In this document: positions 1-7,349 of the stretch, piece after piece
Layout: each line of letters opens with the position of its first letter
How positions within the stretch are numbered: the stretch's first letter is position 1
NCBI GenBank assembly: GCA_045537285.1
Contig: JAZSPC010000012.1
Span: 1 to 48,797 of the forward strand
Length of the DNA stretch: 48,797 nucleotides
Source: HGM13634 sp045537285
GTDB taxonomy: Bacteria; Bacillota; Clostridia; TANB77; CAG-508
Direction of reading: 5' to 3'
Position numbers and translations under genes: made by a program
The notes under the pieces: generated by a model
What the model saw: the letters and a program-made list of their open reading frames with translations, nothing else
What the model was told of the DNA's origin: nothing
Databases searched by the model: none

Positions 1-50
1 GCCGAAAATACTTGCGAGAATCCTTGCTGGGAAGATAGGTCGTTGCCAGA
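1..50 (+). rRNA. 5S ribosomal RNA, 3' end (partial)
   Basis: The first 50 bases match the conserved 3' half of bacterial 5S rRNA: CCGA..ATACTTG, then CTGGGAAGATAGG, then CG.TGCCAGA at the terminus. About 65-70 nt of the gene lie before the window, so an rRNA operon ends here. A run of seven T follows directly and tRNA-Asn comes 13 nt later. The match is by eye to the consensus. Confidence 0.85.
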
Positions 51-63
51 TTTTTTTATTTAT

Positions 64-139
64 TCCTCGTTAGCTCAGTCGGTAGAGCGCTCGGCTGTTA
101 ACCGATAGGTCGTTGGTTCAAGTCCAACACGAGGAGCCA
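64..139 (+). tRNA. tRNA-Asn (anticodon GTT)
   Basis: Cloverleaf read by hand. Acceptor TCCTCGT pairs with ACGAGGA, the discriminator is G, and CCA is encoded. The D arm has TAGCTCAGTCGGTAGAGC. The anticodon loop CTGTTAA gives GTT. The T arm carries GGTTCAAGTCC. It follows the 5S gene and is probably co-transcribed with the rRNA operon. Its last 22 bases recur downstream. Confidence 0.96.
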
Positions 140-147
140 AAGCGAAA

Positions 148-174
148 AAGTCCATTGTATATGGGCTTTTTTGT
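148..174 (+). terminator. Intrinsic terminator after tRNA-Asn
   Basis: AAGTCC (148-153) pairs with GGGCTT (163-168), including one G-T pair, with a 9-nt loop and a T-rich tail. It would end the rRNA-tRNA transcript. Confidence 0.6.
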
Positions 175-228
175 TTTATTTTTTTATGTTGTAGGACTTG
201 AAAAGGACGTGCCAAATGAAATGAAGGC

Positions 229-253
229 AAAAATAGTCCGGTGGACTATTTTT
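229..253. repeat. 11-bp inverted repeat with 3-nt loop
   Basis: AAAAATAGTCC (229-239) and GGACTATTTTT (243-253) are perfect inverse copies separated by GGT. It sits between the two copies of the tRNA-Asn tail. As RNA it would fold as a hairpin ending in a T run, so it can act as a terminator. Confidence 0.7.
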
Positions 254-266
254 AGGACGCGGCTTG

Positions 267-288
267 TCAAGTCCAACACGAGGAGCCA
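267..288 (+). repeat. 22-bp duplicate of the tRNA-Asn 3' end
   Basis: Positions 267-288 repeat 118-139 exactly (T-arm 3' half, acceptor 3' strand, G and CCA), but no 5' half of a tRNA precedes them. The segment between the copies holds an 11-bp inverted repeat (229-239 with 243-253). It could be a tRNA-end attachment-site scar or the remnant of a deleted tandem tRNA-Asn gene. No integrase lies in the window. Confidence 0.85.
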
Positions 289-289
289 G

Positions 290-319
290 AAACTGATACA
301 AAAATGTATCAGTTTTTTA
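290..319 (+). terminator. Intrinsic terminator after the tRNA-Asn remnant
   Basis: ACTGATACA (292-300) pairs with TGTATCAGT (305-313), followed by TTTTTT. Its position two bases after the duplicated CCA suits a former second tRNA gene. Confidence 0.8.
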
Positions 320-363
320 TTTACAATTTAGAATATTTTAGATATAATATAAAAAGTTATTAT

Positions 364-439
364 GCTATTATAGCTCAGTTGGTAGAGCAACAGATTCGTA
401 ACCTGTAGGTCGCCAGTTCGATTCTGGCTAATAGCTCCA
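364..439 (+). tRNA. tRNA-Thr (anticodon CGT)
   Basis: Acceptor GCTATTA pairs with TAATAGC, the discriminator is T, and CCA is encoded. The D arm is TAGCTCAGTTGGTAGAGC. The anticodon loop TTCGTAA gives CGT, reading ACG (Thr). The T arm is GCCAG-TTCGATT-CTGGC. The innermost anticodon-stem pair appears to be an A-C mismatch. Confidence 0.93.
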
Positions 440-447
440 TATTTTTT

Positions 448-476
448 AGTTACACAATTAAAGTGTAACTTTTTTA
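448..476 (+). terminator. Intrinsic terminator after tRNA-Thr
   Basis: AGTTACAC (448-455) pairs perfectly with GTGTAACT (463-470), followed by TTTTT. Confidence 0.85.
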
Positions 477-484
477 TACAAATG

Positions 485-513
485 TTGCATTTTATGTAAA
501 ATAATAGTATAAT
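485..513 (+). promoter_or_regulatory. Promoter of the 89-aa gene
   Basis: TTGCAT (485-490), 17-bp spacer, TATAAT (508-513). A small CTCG/CGAG hairpin lies in the leader at 527-539, just before the ribosome binding site. Confidence 0.75.
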
Positions 514-555
514 AAATAAGAAATAACTCGAAAAGCGAGATTTTAGGAGGTTTCT

Positions 556-825
556 ATGATTATTACAGCCAGAGTAGCGAGCAATATTGCAGATTCAACT
601 ATTAATACGAACAGGGATTTTCCTAAGAAACAAGTTCGGCAATTAAGAAGAATTGAATCAGCTATTATTCGTGCATCAAAGAAGAAAGAGAACTTTATAG
701 AGTATCATAACGATTTGTATAATTGTGTACTTGAAGAACTTGAAAAGAACGGGTACAAAGTTATAGATCGTTCTAGCTATAAATATGGTCTTAGGTATGT
801 AATTTCTTGGAAAAAGCCAAAGTGA
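556..825 (+). CDS. Hypothetical protein, 89 aa
   Basis: I do not recognise this protein. It is soluble and mostly charged. A basic helical first half (residues about 20-60, rich in R, K and Q) is followed by a GYKVIDR...YVISW segment that looks like two beta strands. AGGAGG at 545-550 supports this ATG. The gene has its own promoter and a terminator, so it is a single-gene unit. It ends in TGA and uses codons such as CGG, GCG and ACG that are rare in the neighbouring housekeeping genes, hinting at a different history. Confidence 0.75.
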   Translation: MIITARVASNIADSTINTNRDFPKKQVRQLRRIESAIIRASKKKENFIEYHNDLYNCVLEELEKNGYKVIDRSSYKYGLRYVISWKKPK

Positions 826-831
826 AGATAG

Positions 832-870
832 GAGGTACAGAGAATTAATATTCTTTGTACTTCTTATTTT
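832..870 (+). terminator. Intrinsic terminator after the 89-aa gene
   Basis: A 14-bp stem with two G-T pairs (832-845 with 850-863) is followed by TTATTTTTATT. Confidence 0.75.
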
Positions 871-894
871 TATTAAAATAATTTAAAACTTCTC

Positions 895-924
895 TTGATT
901 TTTATATGTTACTTGTAGTATATT
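895..924 (+). promoter_or_regulatory. Promoter of the DUF4116 gene
   Basis: TTGATT (895-900), 18-bp spacer, TATATT (919-924). This is moderate agreement with the sigma-A consensus. Confidence 0.5.
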
Positions 925-952
925 CTCATTATGTGATTTGGAGGAAGAAAAA

Positions 953-1477
953 ATGCCAGAACCAATAGAAATAACAAAAATTAAAGAAAATTATAATAAT
1001 AGAGAATATGTTTTAGAGGCTGTATACAAACAAGGAGAGTTATTAGATTTTGCAGATGAAAGTTTTAAAGATGATAAAGAAGTAGTATTAGCCGCAATAG
1101 AAAATAATCCAGAAGCATTAGAATTTGCAAGTGATAGATTAAAATCAGATAGAGAAGTTGTATTTAACTCTGTAATTAGAGCTGGATGGACATACTGTTA
1201 TACGGGAGAAAATTTATTAAAAGATAAAGAATTATTAATTTCAGCTTTAAAAGTATCGGGACAAGTCCTATACTATGCAAGTCCAGAAATGAGAGATGAT
1301 AAAGAAGTGGTACTAGAAGCTGTGAAGAATAAAGGAATAATAGTGAAGTATGCAAGCAAGAGATTAAGAGATGATAAAGATGTAGCAATAGAGGCCTTAA
1401 AACAAAATAAAAAGTGTTATGAGTTTTTAGGAGAGAATATAAAACAAGATGAAGAAATTAAAGCAATGTTAGCATAA
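953..1477 (+). CDS. DUF4116 repeat protein, 174 aa
   Basis: Tandem units with the pattern D(D/R)KEVVLxA(I/V)xxN...(L/Y)(E/Y)(F/Y)AS(D/K)RL(K/R)xD match the DUF4116 repeat. About three units can be seen, starting near residues 45, 120 and 145, plus degenerate ones. The family is found in bacteria and protists and has no firm function. The ATG at 953 is chosen because GGAGG at 940-944 sits 8 nt upstream; a TTG at 938 would overlap that site. It has no signal peptide or membrane segment and stands as a single-gene unit before ftsY. Confidence 0.85.
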   Translation: MPEPIEITKIKENYNNREYVLEAVYKQGELLDFADESFKDDKEVVLAAIENNPEALEFASDRLKSDREVVFNSVIRAGWTYCYTGENLLKDKELLISALKVSGQVLYYASPEMRDDKEVVLEAVKNKGIIVKYASKRLRDDKDVAIEALKQNKKCYEFLGENIKQDEEIKAMLA

Positions 1478-1495
1478 TAAGAATAGTTTAAACTA

Positions 1496-1524
1496 TTGTA
1501 AAATAGTACAAAATATGGTAAAAT
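1496..1524 (+). promoter_or_regulatory. ftsY promoter overlapping a terminator
   Basis: TTGTAA (1496-1501), 17-bp spacer ending TGG (extended -10), TAAAAT (1519-1524). The -10 lies in the left arm of the 16-bp terminator hairpin 1521-1560, so a transcript starting near 1531 would lack most of that arm and could escape termination. Confidence 0.6.
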
Positions 1525-1562
1525 AGAAGTGTTTATTTCAAAAGATAAATACTTCTATTTTT
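1521..1562 (+). terminator. Strong intrinsic terminator after the DUF4116 gene
   Basis: A 16-bp stem (1521-1536 with 1545-1560, one G-T pair) ends in a run of T. Confidence 0.85.
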
Positions 1563-1595
1563 GCATATAGAAGCTATTATAGAAAAGAGGTTAAA

Positions 1596-2501
1596 ATGAG
1601 TTTTTTAGATAAATTAAAAGCAGGTTTAGGAAAAACAAAAAGTAATATTAATGAAAAATTTAATGATGTATTTAGTAATTTTAGAAAAGTTGATGAAGAA
1701 CTATTGGAAGAATTAGAAGAAACACTAATTATGTCTGATATAGGAATGGAAACATCATTAGAAATAATAGATAAACTAAGACAAAAAATAAAAAAAGAAA
1801 ACATAAAGGATACAGAAGGAGTAAAAGAATCTTTAAAACAAATAATACAAGAAATAATGGATGAAAATGATAAAGCTTTAAATTTAAATACAAAACCATC
1901 AGTATTATTAGTAATTGGAGTAAATGGTGTTGGAAAAACAACTTCTATTGGAAAAATCGCAAATAGTTTTAAAAAACAAAACCAAAAAGTATTAATGGCA
2001 GCAGCAGATACATTTAGAGCAGCAGCTGTTGAACAATTAGAAATATGGTCAAACAGAGTAGGTTGTGACATTGTAAAAAAAGAAGAAGGTGCAGATCCCG
2101 CTTCTGTTGTATTTGATGCTATAAAAAAAGCAAAAGAAACTTGTGCAGACATATTAATATGTGATACAGCAGGGAGATTACACAACAAAAAATACTTAAT
2201 GGATGAATTATATAAAATACAAAAAGTAATAGATAGAGAAATGCCAGATGCAGATAAAGAAGTGCTATTGGTAATAGATGCAACAACAGGACAAAATGCA
2301 ATATCACAAGTAAAAGCATTTAAAGAAGTAGCTCCAATAACAGGATTAGTTTTAACAAAACTAGATGGAACTGCAAAAGGAGGAGTAGTAATTGGCATAG
2401 TAAATGAAAACAAAATACCAGTTAAATTTATCGGAGTTGGAGAGACAATAGATGATATGGAAGTTTTCGATAGTAAAGATTTCGTAGATGCAATAATTTA
2501 A
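1596..2501 (+). CDS. ftsY: Signal recognition particle receptor FtsY
   Basis: SRP-GTPase that docks SRP-ribosome complexes at the membrane. The order is an N domain (about 1-95, helical and charged) then a G domain with P-loop GVNGVGKT (108-115), DTFRAAA (138-144), DTAGR (190-194) and TKLDGTAKGG (254-263). At 301 aa it is the short form without the long acidic N-terminal A domain, as in many Firmicutes. The start at 1596 has GAGG about 8 nt upstream. It lies 13 nt before the UPF0182 gene and probably shares its transcript. It is not next to smc as in Bacillus. Confidence 0.97.
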   Translation: MSFLDKLKAGLGKTKSNINEKFNDVFSNFRKVDEELLEELEETLIMSDIGMETSLEIIDKLRQKIKKENIKDTEGVKESLKQIIQEIMDENDKALNLNTKPSVLLVIGVNGVGKTTSIGKIANSFKKQNQKVLMAAADTFRAAAVEQLEIWSNRVGCDIVKKEEGADPASVVFDAIKKAKETCADILICDTAGRLHNKKYLMDELYKIQKVIDREMPDADKEVLLVIDATTGQNAISQVKAFKEVAPITGLVLTKLDGTAKGGVVIGIVNENKIPVKFIGVGETIDDMEVFDSKDFVDAII

Positions 2502-2514
2502 GAAGGAGAATAGA

Positions 2515-5250
2515 ATGGATAAACTTAAAAAAATGAAAATTATAAAAATAATAGCAGTTGTATCTTTTATAATTTTATTTGCAATATATTCATATATTTC
2601 GTATAAAGCAGAATATTTGCAAATCTTAGAAATTGGTGAACAATATTTAAGTGTATTTAATACTAATAATGAATATAAAATAAAAATGTTTTTAGGCAGC
2701 TTTATAGTACTATTTTTAATTATAAGTATAACAAATAAATCCATAAAAAAGGGTTTAAAAGTTTTCTTTGATGATGAGAAAAAACAAATTCCTAAACTTC
2801 CTAATAAATCAATAGCTTTTATTTTGTCTGCAATTGGTAGTGTTATTTTAACATCTGTGTTTTTAGAAAAAACAATGCTATTTTTTAACAGCACATGGTT
2901 TGGAATAAGTGACCCAGTATTTGGAATGGATATTGGATTTTTCCTTTTCCAAAAACCTTTTATAGAATTAGTTTTAAAATATATAACTACAATATTGGTT
3001 TTATTAATAGGATATACAGCAGCATATTATATTCTGATATTTAACATATGTTTAGAATGTGTAGATAAAGAATTACTATTAAAAAGTAAGTTTATAAAGA
3101 CATTAAAAATAGATGCAATTCTTATAGTTATAACTATTGCTTGCAGTACATTTTTAAATACATATAACATAGTATACGATGAGTTTATATCATTAAAAGA
3201 TACTCTATCAACTAAACTTATAGGAGCTGGAATCACAGATATTTCTATAAAATTATGGGGATATAGAATATTAGGAATTGTAATGATAATATCAGTATCT
3301 TTAATATTAAAATATATACTAAAAAAAGATAAAACTAAAAAATTATTAGCAAGTATTGCAATAGTACCTGCATATCTACTTGGTTTATTTATTGTTATAA
3401 TAGGATTTAACTTCATATTTGTTAATTCTAATAAATTAGATACACAAAAACAATATATAGGATACAATATTGACTATACAAAAAAAGCATATAATTTATC
3501 AATAGAAGAGCAAGAATACGAAAGTTCAGACAGTATAACAAAAGAAAAAATTGAAGCAAATTTAGATATAATAGATAATATTAAACTTGTTGATGAACAA
3601 ACAACATTAAAAGCATTAAATACACTGCAAACAAGTTCAGGATATTATGCATATAGAACTACTAAATTACAAAAATATGAAATAAATGGAAAAGATATAT
3701 TAGTATATGTATCACCAAGAGAAATTATATCATCAACAGATGGAAGTAAAAATAATAAAATATATGAATATACTCACGGTTTTGGAACAATTATAACAGA
3801 TGCTTCCAGTGTGGATGAAACAGGTAATATAAAATATATTCAAAAAGGGTTTGAGACTAATGGAAATATAATAAATGTAGATGAGCCTAGAATATATTTT
3901 GGAATGCAAACAGATAGCACGATAGTTACAAATTCGAATAAAAAATCAGAGTTTGATTACCCAACAAATATAGTGGAATACACGTATAATGGAACTGCTG
4001 GAATTAAATTAAATTTTATTGATAGACTTATATTAAGTATTAAGAATGGTGACTTTAATATATTATTTTCGAGCACTACCGAAGACAGTAAATTTCTTTT
4101 GAATAGAAACATTATAGAAAGAGCAAAAAGAATATTACCTGATTTAGTATATGATGAAGAACCGTATATGATAATTTCAGATGAAGGTAAACAAATCTGG
4201 GTATTAGATGCATATACTATTTCAAATGAATATCCTTATTCTCAAAAAACAAATATAAATGTTGAAGGTAATAATAAGCAGATTAATTATATAAGAAATT
4301 CAGTAAAAGTATTAATAGATGCATATAATGGAACAGTAGATTTTTATATTATGGATAAAACAGATCCTATTGTAATGGCATATCAAAGAATGTATCCAGA
4401 TTTATTTAAATATGGTGATACAATACCTACATCAGTGTCATCACATTTTGTTTATTCAGAATATCTATATAATGTACAATCAGAAATATTAAAAAATTAT
4501 CACAATGTAACAGAAGATGTTTTATATAGAGGAGATGACATTTGGGCATATCCAACATATACAACAACAACTAAATCATCCGCAAGTACAAAATTAGAGC
4601 CATATTATACAATGGTAAAAGAAAATGGAGAAAATAAGATTGGTTTAGTTATACCTTATACTGTTGAAGGAAAACAAAATATTACTTCCTTCCTAATTGG
4701 TACTGTAAATAATAATGGTGAAATGAAATTGAAGTTGTATAAATATGCTTCTGGAAGTAATGTGTTAGGACCTAGACAACTTGATAAAGAAATAGAAGAA
4801 AACGAAACAATATCAAAAGAAATAGAAAGTATAAATGTAACAGGAACTAAAATTACTAAAAGCATAATAATAGTACCTATAAATAATTCATTACTTTATG
4901 TAGAACCAATATATCAAACTCAATTAAATGAAAAAAATGCAATACCGTTATTAAAAAAAGTTGTTGTTGCTTTTAGCAATAAAGCTGCAATAGGTGATAA
5001 TATAAAAGAAGCTTTAACAAATTTAGTATCACAATCAGCGGTAGATATCACAATTGAAAACACGGATACCATTGAAGATTTGATTAATTCAATTATACAA
5101 GCAAATCAAAACTTAAAGGATTCAACAGCAGCACATAATTTTGAAATGATAGGAAAAGATATAACAAAACTTCAAGAATTAATTGATATGTTAGAAAAAG
5201 AAAAAAAGAATGAGAAAAATGTAATACAACAAGAAAACGAAATTGAATAA
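2515..5250 (+). CDS. UPF0182 family membrane protein, 911 aa
   Basis: Length and layout match UPF0182: about seven hydrophobic helices in residues 8-305 followed by a large polar domain of roughly 600 residues, presumably outside the cell. It includes an YPDLVYDEEPY-type stretch and the WVLDAYT and YNGTVDFY segments typical of the family. The C-terminus (from about 860) is a Lys/Glu-rich probable coiled coil. The molecular function is unknown. The gene follows ftsY by 13 nt with AAGGAG before its ATG, and a strong terminator closes the unit. Confidence 0.92.
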   Translation: MDKLKKMKIIKIIAVVSFIILFAIYSYISYKAEYLQILEIGEQYLSVFNTNNEYKIKMFLGSFIVLFLIISITNKSIKKGLKVFFDDEKKQIPKLPNKSIAFILSAIGSVILTSVFLEKTMLFFNSTWFGISDPVFGMDIGFFLFQKPFIELVLKYITTILVLLIGYTAAYYILIFNICLECVDKELLLKSKFIKTLKIDAILIVITIACSTFLNTYNIVYDEFISLKDTLSTKLIGAGITDISIKLWGYRILGIVMIISVSLILKYILKKDKTKKLLASIAIVPAYLLGLFIVIIGFNFIFVNSNKLDTQKQYIGYNIDYTKKAYNLSIEEQEYESSDSITKEKIEANLDIIDNIKLVDEQTTLKALNTLQTSSGYYAYRTTKLQKYEINGKDILVYVSPREIISSTDGSKNNKIYEYTHGFGTIITDASSVDETGNIKYIQKGFETNGNIINVDEPRIYFGMQTDSTIVTNSNKKSEFDYPTNIVEYTYNGTAGIKLNFIDRLILSIKNGDFNILFSSTTEDSKFLLNRNIIERAKRILPDLVYDEEPYMIISDEGKQIWVLDAYTISNEYPYSQKTNINVEGNNKQINYIRNSVKVLIDAYNGTVDFYIMDKTDPIVMAYQRMYPDLFKYGDTIPTSVSSHFVYSEYLYNVQSEILKNYHNVTEDVLYRGDDIWAYPTYTTTTKSSASTKLEPYYTMVKENGENKIGLVIPYTVEGKQNITSFLIGTVNNNGEMKLKLYKYASGSNVLGPRQLDKEIEENETISKEIESINVTGTKITKSIIIVPINNSLLYVEPIYQTQLNEKNAIPLLKKVVVAFSNKAAIGDNIKEALTNLVSQSAVDITIENTDTIEDLINSIIQANQNLKDSTAAHNFEMIGKDITKLQELIDMLEKEKKNEKNVIQQENEIE

Positions 5251-5255
5251 AATTG

Positions 5256-5293
5256 AAATAAACAAAACTTATTTTAGGTTTTGTTTATTTTTT
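5256..5293 (+). terminator. Intrinsic terminator after the UPF0182 gene
   Basis: A 13-bp AT-rich stem (5256-5268 with 5278-5290), then T residues. Confidence 0.8.
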
Positions 5294-5394
5294 ACCATTA
5301 AAACAAGTACACATAATATTAAATAAGACTAACAGAACAAAAATTTGTAAACCTGTTTATTATGCAAAAGTGTAAAAGTTTAAAAATAAATCCA

Positions 5395-5434
5395 GTATTC
5401 ATAGTTATTCACAGAGTTATCCACAATATCCACA
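5395..5434 (+). promoter_or_regulatory. Cluster of DnaA-box-like 9-mers
   Basis: Four same-strand 9-mers lie in 40 bp: GTATTCATA (5395), TTATTCACA (5405), TTATCCACA (5417, exact consensus) and ATATCCACA (5426). They sit in a gene-free stretch (5294-5710) that is otherwise very AT-rich and holds a perfect 9-bp hairpin at 5568-5590. No dnaA or dnaN is nearby, so this may be an auxiliary DnaA-binding locus rather than the main origin. Confidence 0.55.
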
Positions 5435-5567
5435 TAAGAATTCAAAACGGTTATATGTAAACCTAAACCACAAAAACAGGTAACATAATAAAAGAAAAAG
5501 AAATTTAAATGCAAAAATATTGAAATATAATTGTAATAAAAAGACAAGAGATAAAAAGATGAAAGGA

Positions 5568-5590
5568 GCGTATTTTGTTTGAAAATACGC
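5568..5590. repeat. Perfect 9-bp hairpin in the gene-free stretch
   Basis: GCGTATTTT (5568-5576) and AAAATACGC (5582-5590) flank GTTTG. There is no T run after it, so it is not an ordinary terminator. GAAAGGAG immediately precedes it. Role unknown. Confidence 0.6.
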
Positions 5591-5710
5591 GAATATAGAA
5601 CAAAATACTTAACGATAAGACAAAAGTACATTTTATTACGGTAATATAACAAAAATATTACAAGACTCATAATATATATTACGAGCAAATAAAAAAGGAA
5701 TGTGAATAAA

Positions 5711-6043
5711 ATGATATGTTTTAATAAAATGTGGAAAAATATCCAAACAAGTAAAAAATGTGAAAGAAATATAAAAGAATTGAATTATACAGATATTAAT
5801 TTGAAGGATTATATAGTTATAGATGTAAGAAGTAAAAGAGAATATAGAGAGAATCATTTAAATGGAGCAATTAATATTCCGCTTCCAGAAATCAAAAGAA
5901 ATATAGAAAATTATGTACAAAACAAGCAGAGAAGGCTATTAGTGTGTTGCGAATATGGTATAAGGAGCAAACAAGCAGTAGAAATTTTAGAAAATTTAGG
6001 GTATATGCAAGTGTATAATTTAAAAGGAGGACTGGAAAATATT
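5711..6043 (+). CDS. Rhodanese-like domain protein, 110-111 aa
   Basis: Single rhodanese domain: D(V)RSKREYRENHLNGAINIP (about 39-57) is the CH2A-type motif, and the active loop CEYGIRS begins at Cys80 (the second of a CC pair). Such proteins carry persulfide sulfur; the acceptor is unknown. AAGGAA at 5695-5700 suits the ATG at 5711 better than a GTG at 5702, which would leave almost no spacing. The reading frame closes with a TAA just after 6043. It follows the long DnaA-box region and precedes pfkA. Confidence 0.88.
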
Positions 6044-6053
6044 TAAAAAAATG

Positions 6054-6081
6054 TTGTAATTTATTTTTTTATTGATATAAT
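6054..6081 (+). promoter_or_regulatory. pfkA promoter
   Basis: TTGTAA (6054-6059), 16-bp spacer, TATAAT (6076-6081). The leader is about 25 nt. Confidence 0.6.
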
Positions 6082-6112
6082 AATAGTATAAAATTGTAAA
6101 AGGAGATAGATT

Positions 6113-7249
6113 ATGATAAAAAAAGTAGCAATATTAGCAAATGGAGGAGATGTTTCTGGGTTTAATGCAGTTATAAGAGGAATTGTAAAGACAGCAGAAA
6201 GTCATGGTATAGAATGTTATGGATTTATAGAAGGATATAGAGGATTATTAAAAAATGAATATATAAAATTAGATTCAGCAACAACAGCATCAGGTATTCT
6301 TCATAAAGGTGGTTCAATAATCGGTTCATCTACAAATGCAAATGTATTTAACTATAAAGTTGAAGAAAACGGACAAGTAGTGTATAAAGATTTATCAGAT
6401 GTATGTGTTGAAAATGTTAAAAAAGATGGTTTTGATTGTTTGTTTACACTAGGTGGAGATGGGACACAAAAATCAGCAAGAGATTTTTCAACCAAAGGTA
6501 TAAATGTAATAGGAATACCTAAGACAATTGACAATGATGTGGCTTGTACAGAAATAACATTTGGATACAATACAGCTGTATCTGTTGCAACAGAAGCAAT
6601 TGATAGATTACATTCAACCGGTGAAACACACCATAGAATAATGGTTTTAGAAGTAATGGGAAGATATGCTGGGTGGATAGCATTAGAATCTGCAATAGCA
6701 GGAGGAGCTGATATTTGTCTAATTCCAGAAGTACCATATGATATAAATATAGCTGCACAAAAAGTGGAAGAGAGAAAGAAACAAGGTAAATGTTTCAGTG
6801 TAGTTGTAGTTGCAGAGGGAGCGTCACCAAAAGGCGGAACAATTACTGTTGAGAATGTAAGAGATAATGGAGTCGGAGTTGATAATACAAAACTTGGTGG
6901 TGTTGGAGATAGAGTAGCTAAACAATTAGAAACATTAACAGGTTTAGAAGCCAGAAATACAACACTTGGATATATGCAAAGAGGAGGAACTCCAACAGCA
7001 TTTGACAGAGTATTATCTACAAAATATGGCTCAAAAGCAATGGAACTTGCATTAGAAGGTAAATTTGGAGTTTTAACAGTTATTAAAAACGGAAAATTAG
7101 ACAGTGTTTCATTGGAAGATGTAGTTGGAAATAATAAAGAAATAGGTGCTGTATCTGGAAATACTGCTGAAAGTAATATTAGAAAAGTTTCTAGAGAACA
7201 TGACCTATTCAAGACTGCAAAAAATATTGGAATTTGTTTTGGAGAATAA
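6113..7249 (+). CDS. 6-phosphofructokinase (PFK family with Gly104/Lys124 pattern)
   Basis: Phosphorylates fructose 6-phosphate in glycolysis. Visible motifs: GGDVSGFNAVIRG (11-23, in place of the usual GGDAPGMN), LGGDGT (113-118), PKTIDND (136-142), MGRYAGWIA (182-190) and TTLGYMQRGG near residue 284. In this family Gly in GGDGT favours ATP, while Asp (GGDDT) marks pyrophosphate enzymes. Lys in PKTIDND is shared with PPi enzymes and with some long ATP enzymes. ATP use is therefore inferred, not certain. At 378 aa it is longer than the 319-aa Bacillus PfkA. Single-gene unit. Confidence 0.93.
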   Translation: MIKKVAILANGGDVSGFNAVIRGIVKTAESHGIECYGFIEGYRGLLKNEYIKLDSATTASGILHKGGSIIGSSTNANVFNYKVEENGQVVYKDLSDVCVENVKKDGFDCLFTLGGDGTQKSARDFSTKGINVIGIPKTIDNDVACTEITFGYNTAVSVATEAIDRLHSTGETHHRIMVLEVMGRYAGWIALESAIAGGADICLIPEVPYDINIAAQKVEERKKQGKCFSVVVVAEGASPKGGTITVENVRDNGVGVDNTKLGGVGDRVAKQLETLTGLEARNTTLGYMQRGGTPTAFDRVLSTKYGSKAMELALEGKFGVLTVIKNGKLDSVSLEDVVGNNKEIGAVSGNTAESNIRKVSREHDLFKTAKNIGICFGE

Positions 7250-7280
7250 TAGAAATATATTAAAAATTAATAAATTAAAA

Positions 7281-7313
7281 AGAGCATATATCTTGCATAT
7301 ATGTTCTTTTTTT
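7281..7313 (+). terminator. Intrinsic terminator after pfkA
   Basis: An 11-bp stem (7281-7291 with 7297-7307, one G-T pair), loop CTTGC, then seven T. Confidence 0.88.
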
Positions 7314-7321
7314 AGTATAAT
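7293..7321 (+). promoter_or_regulatory. argS promoter embedded in the pfkA terminator
   Basis: TTGCAT (7293-7298) lies in the loop and right arm of the terminator hairpin. The 17-bp spacer is its T tract, and TATAAT is at 7316-7321. The two signals share the same bases. Confidence 0.65.
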
Positions 7322-7349
7322 AAAGAAGTTAAAAAAGGAGAGAAAATAA

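Noticed and set aside
118..288. An active integrative element between the tRNA-Asn repeats
   Set aside because: Only about 130 bp lie between the copies and no integrase or excisionase is present anywhere in the window.
1176..1388. Small - strand open frame inside the DUF4116 gene
   Set aside because: Leu/His-rich shadow of the repeat gene with no RBS.
1577..2413. Long open frame on the - strand opposite ftsY (278 codons)
   Set aside because: It lies wholly within ftsY on the other strand, has no RBS, and its protein is Ser/Phe/Ile-rich low-complexity typical of a shadow of an A/T-rich gene. The same holds for the open frames opposite pfkA (6352-7212) and the S1 gene (25612-26046).
5395..5434. 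Calling this the chromosomal origin
   Set aside because: No dnaA, dnaN, rpmH or parA/B neighbours. Only the box cluster is supported, so it is reported as DnaA-box-like sites instead.
5579..5644. Possible 21-codon peptide starting TTG behind GAAAGGAG
   Set aside because: Too short to support; the start lies in the loop of a perfect hairpin and no similar peptide is known to me.
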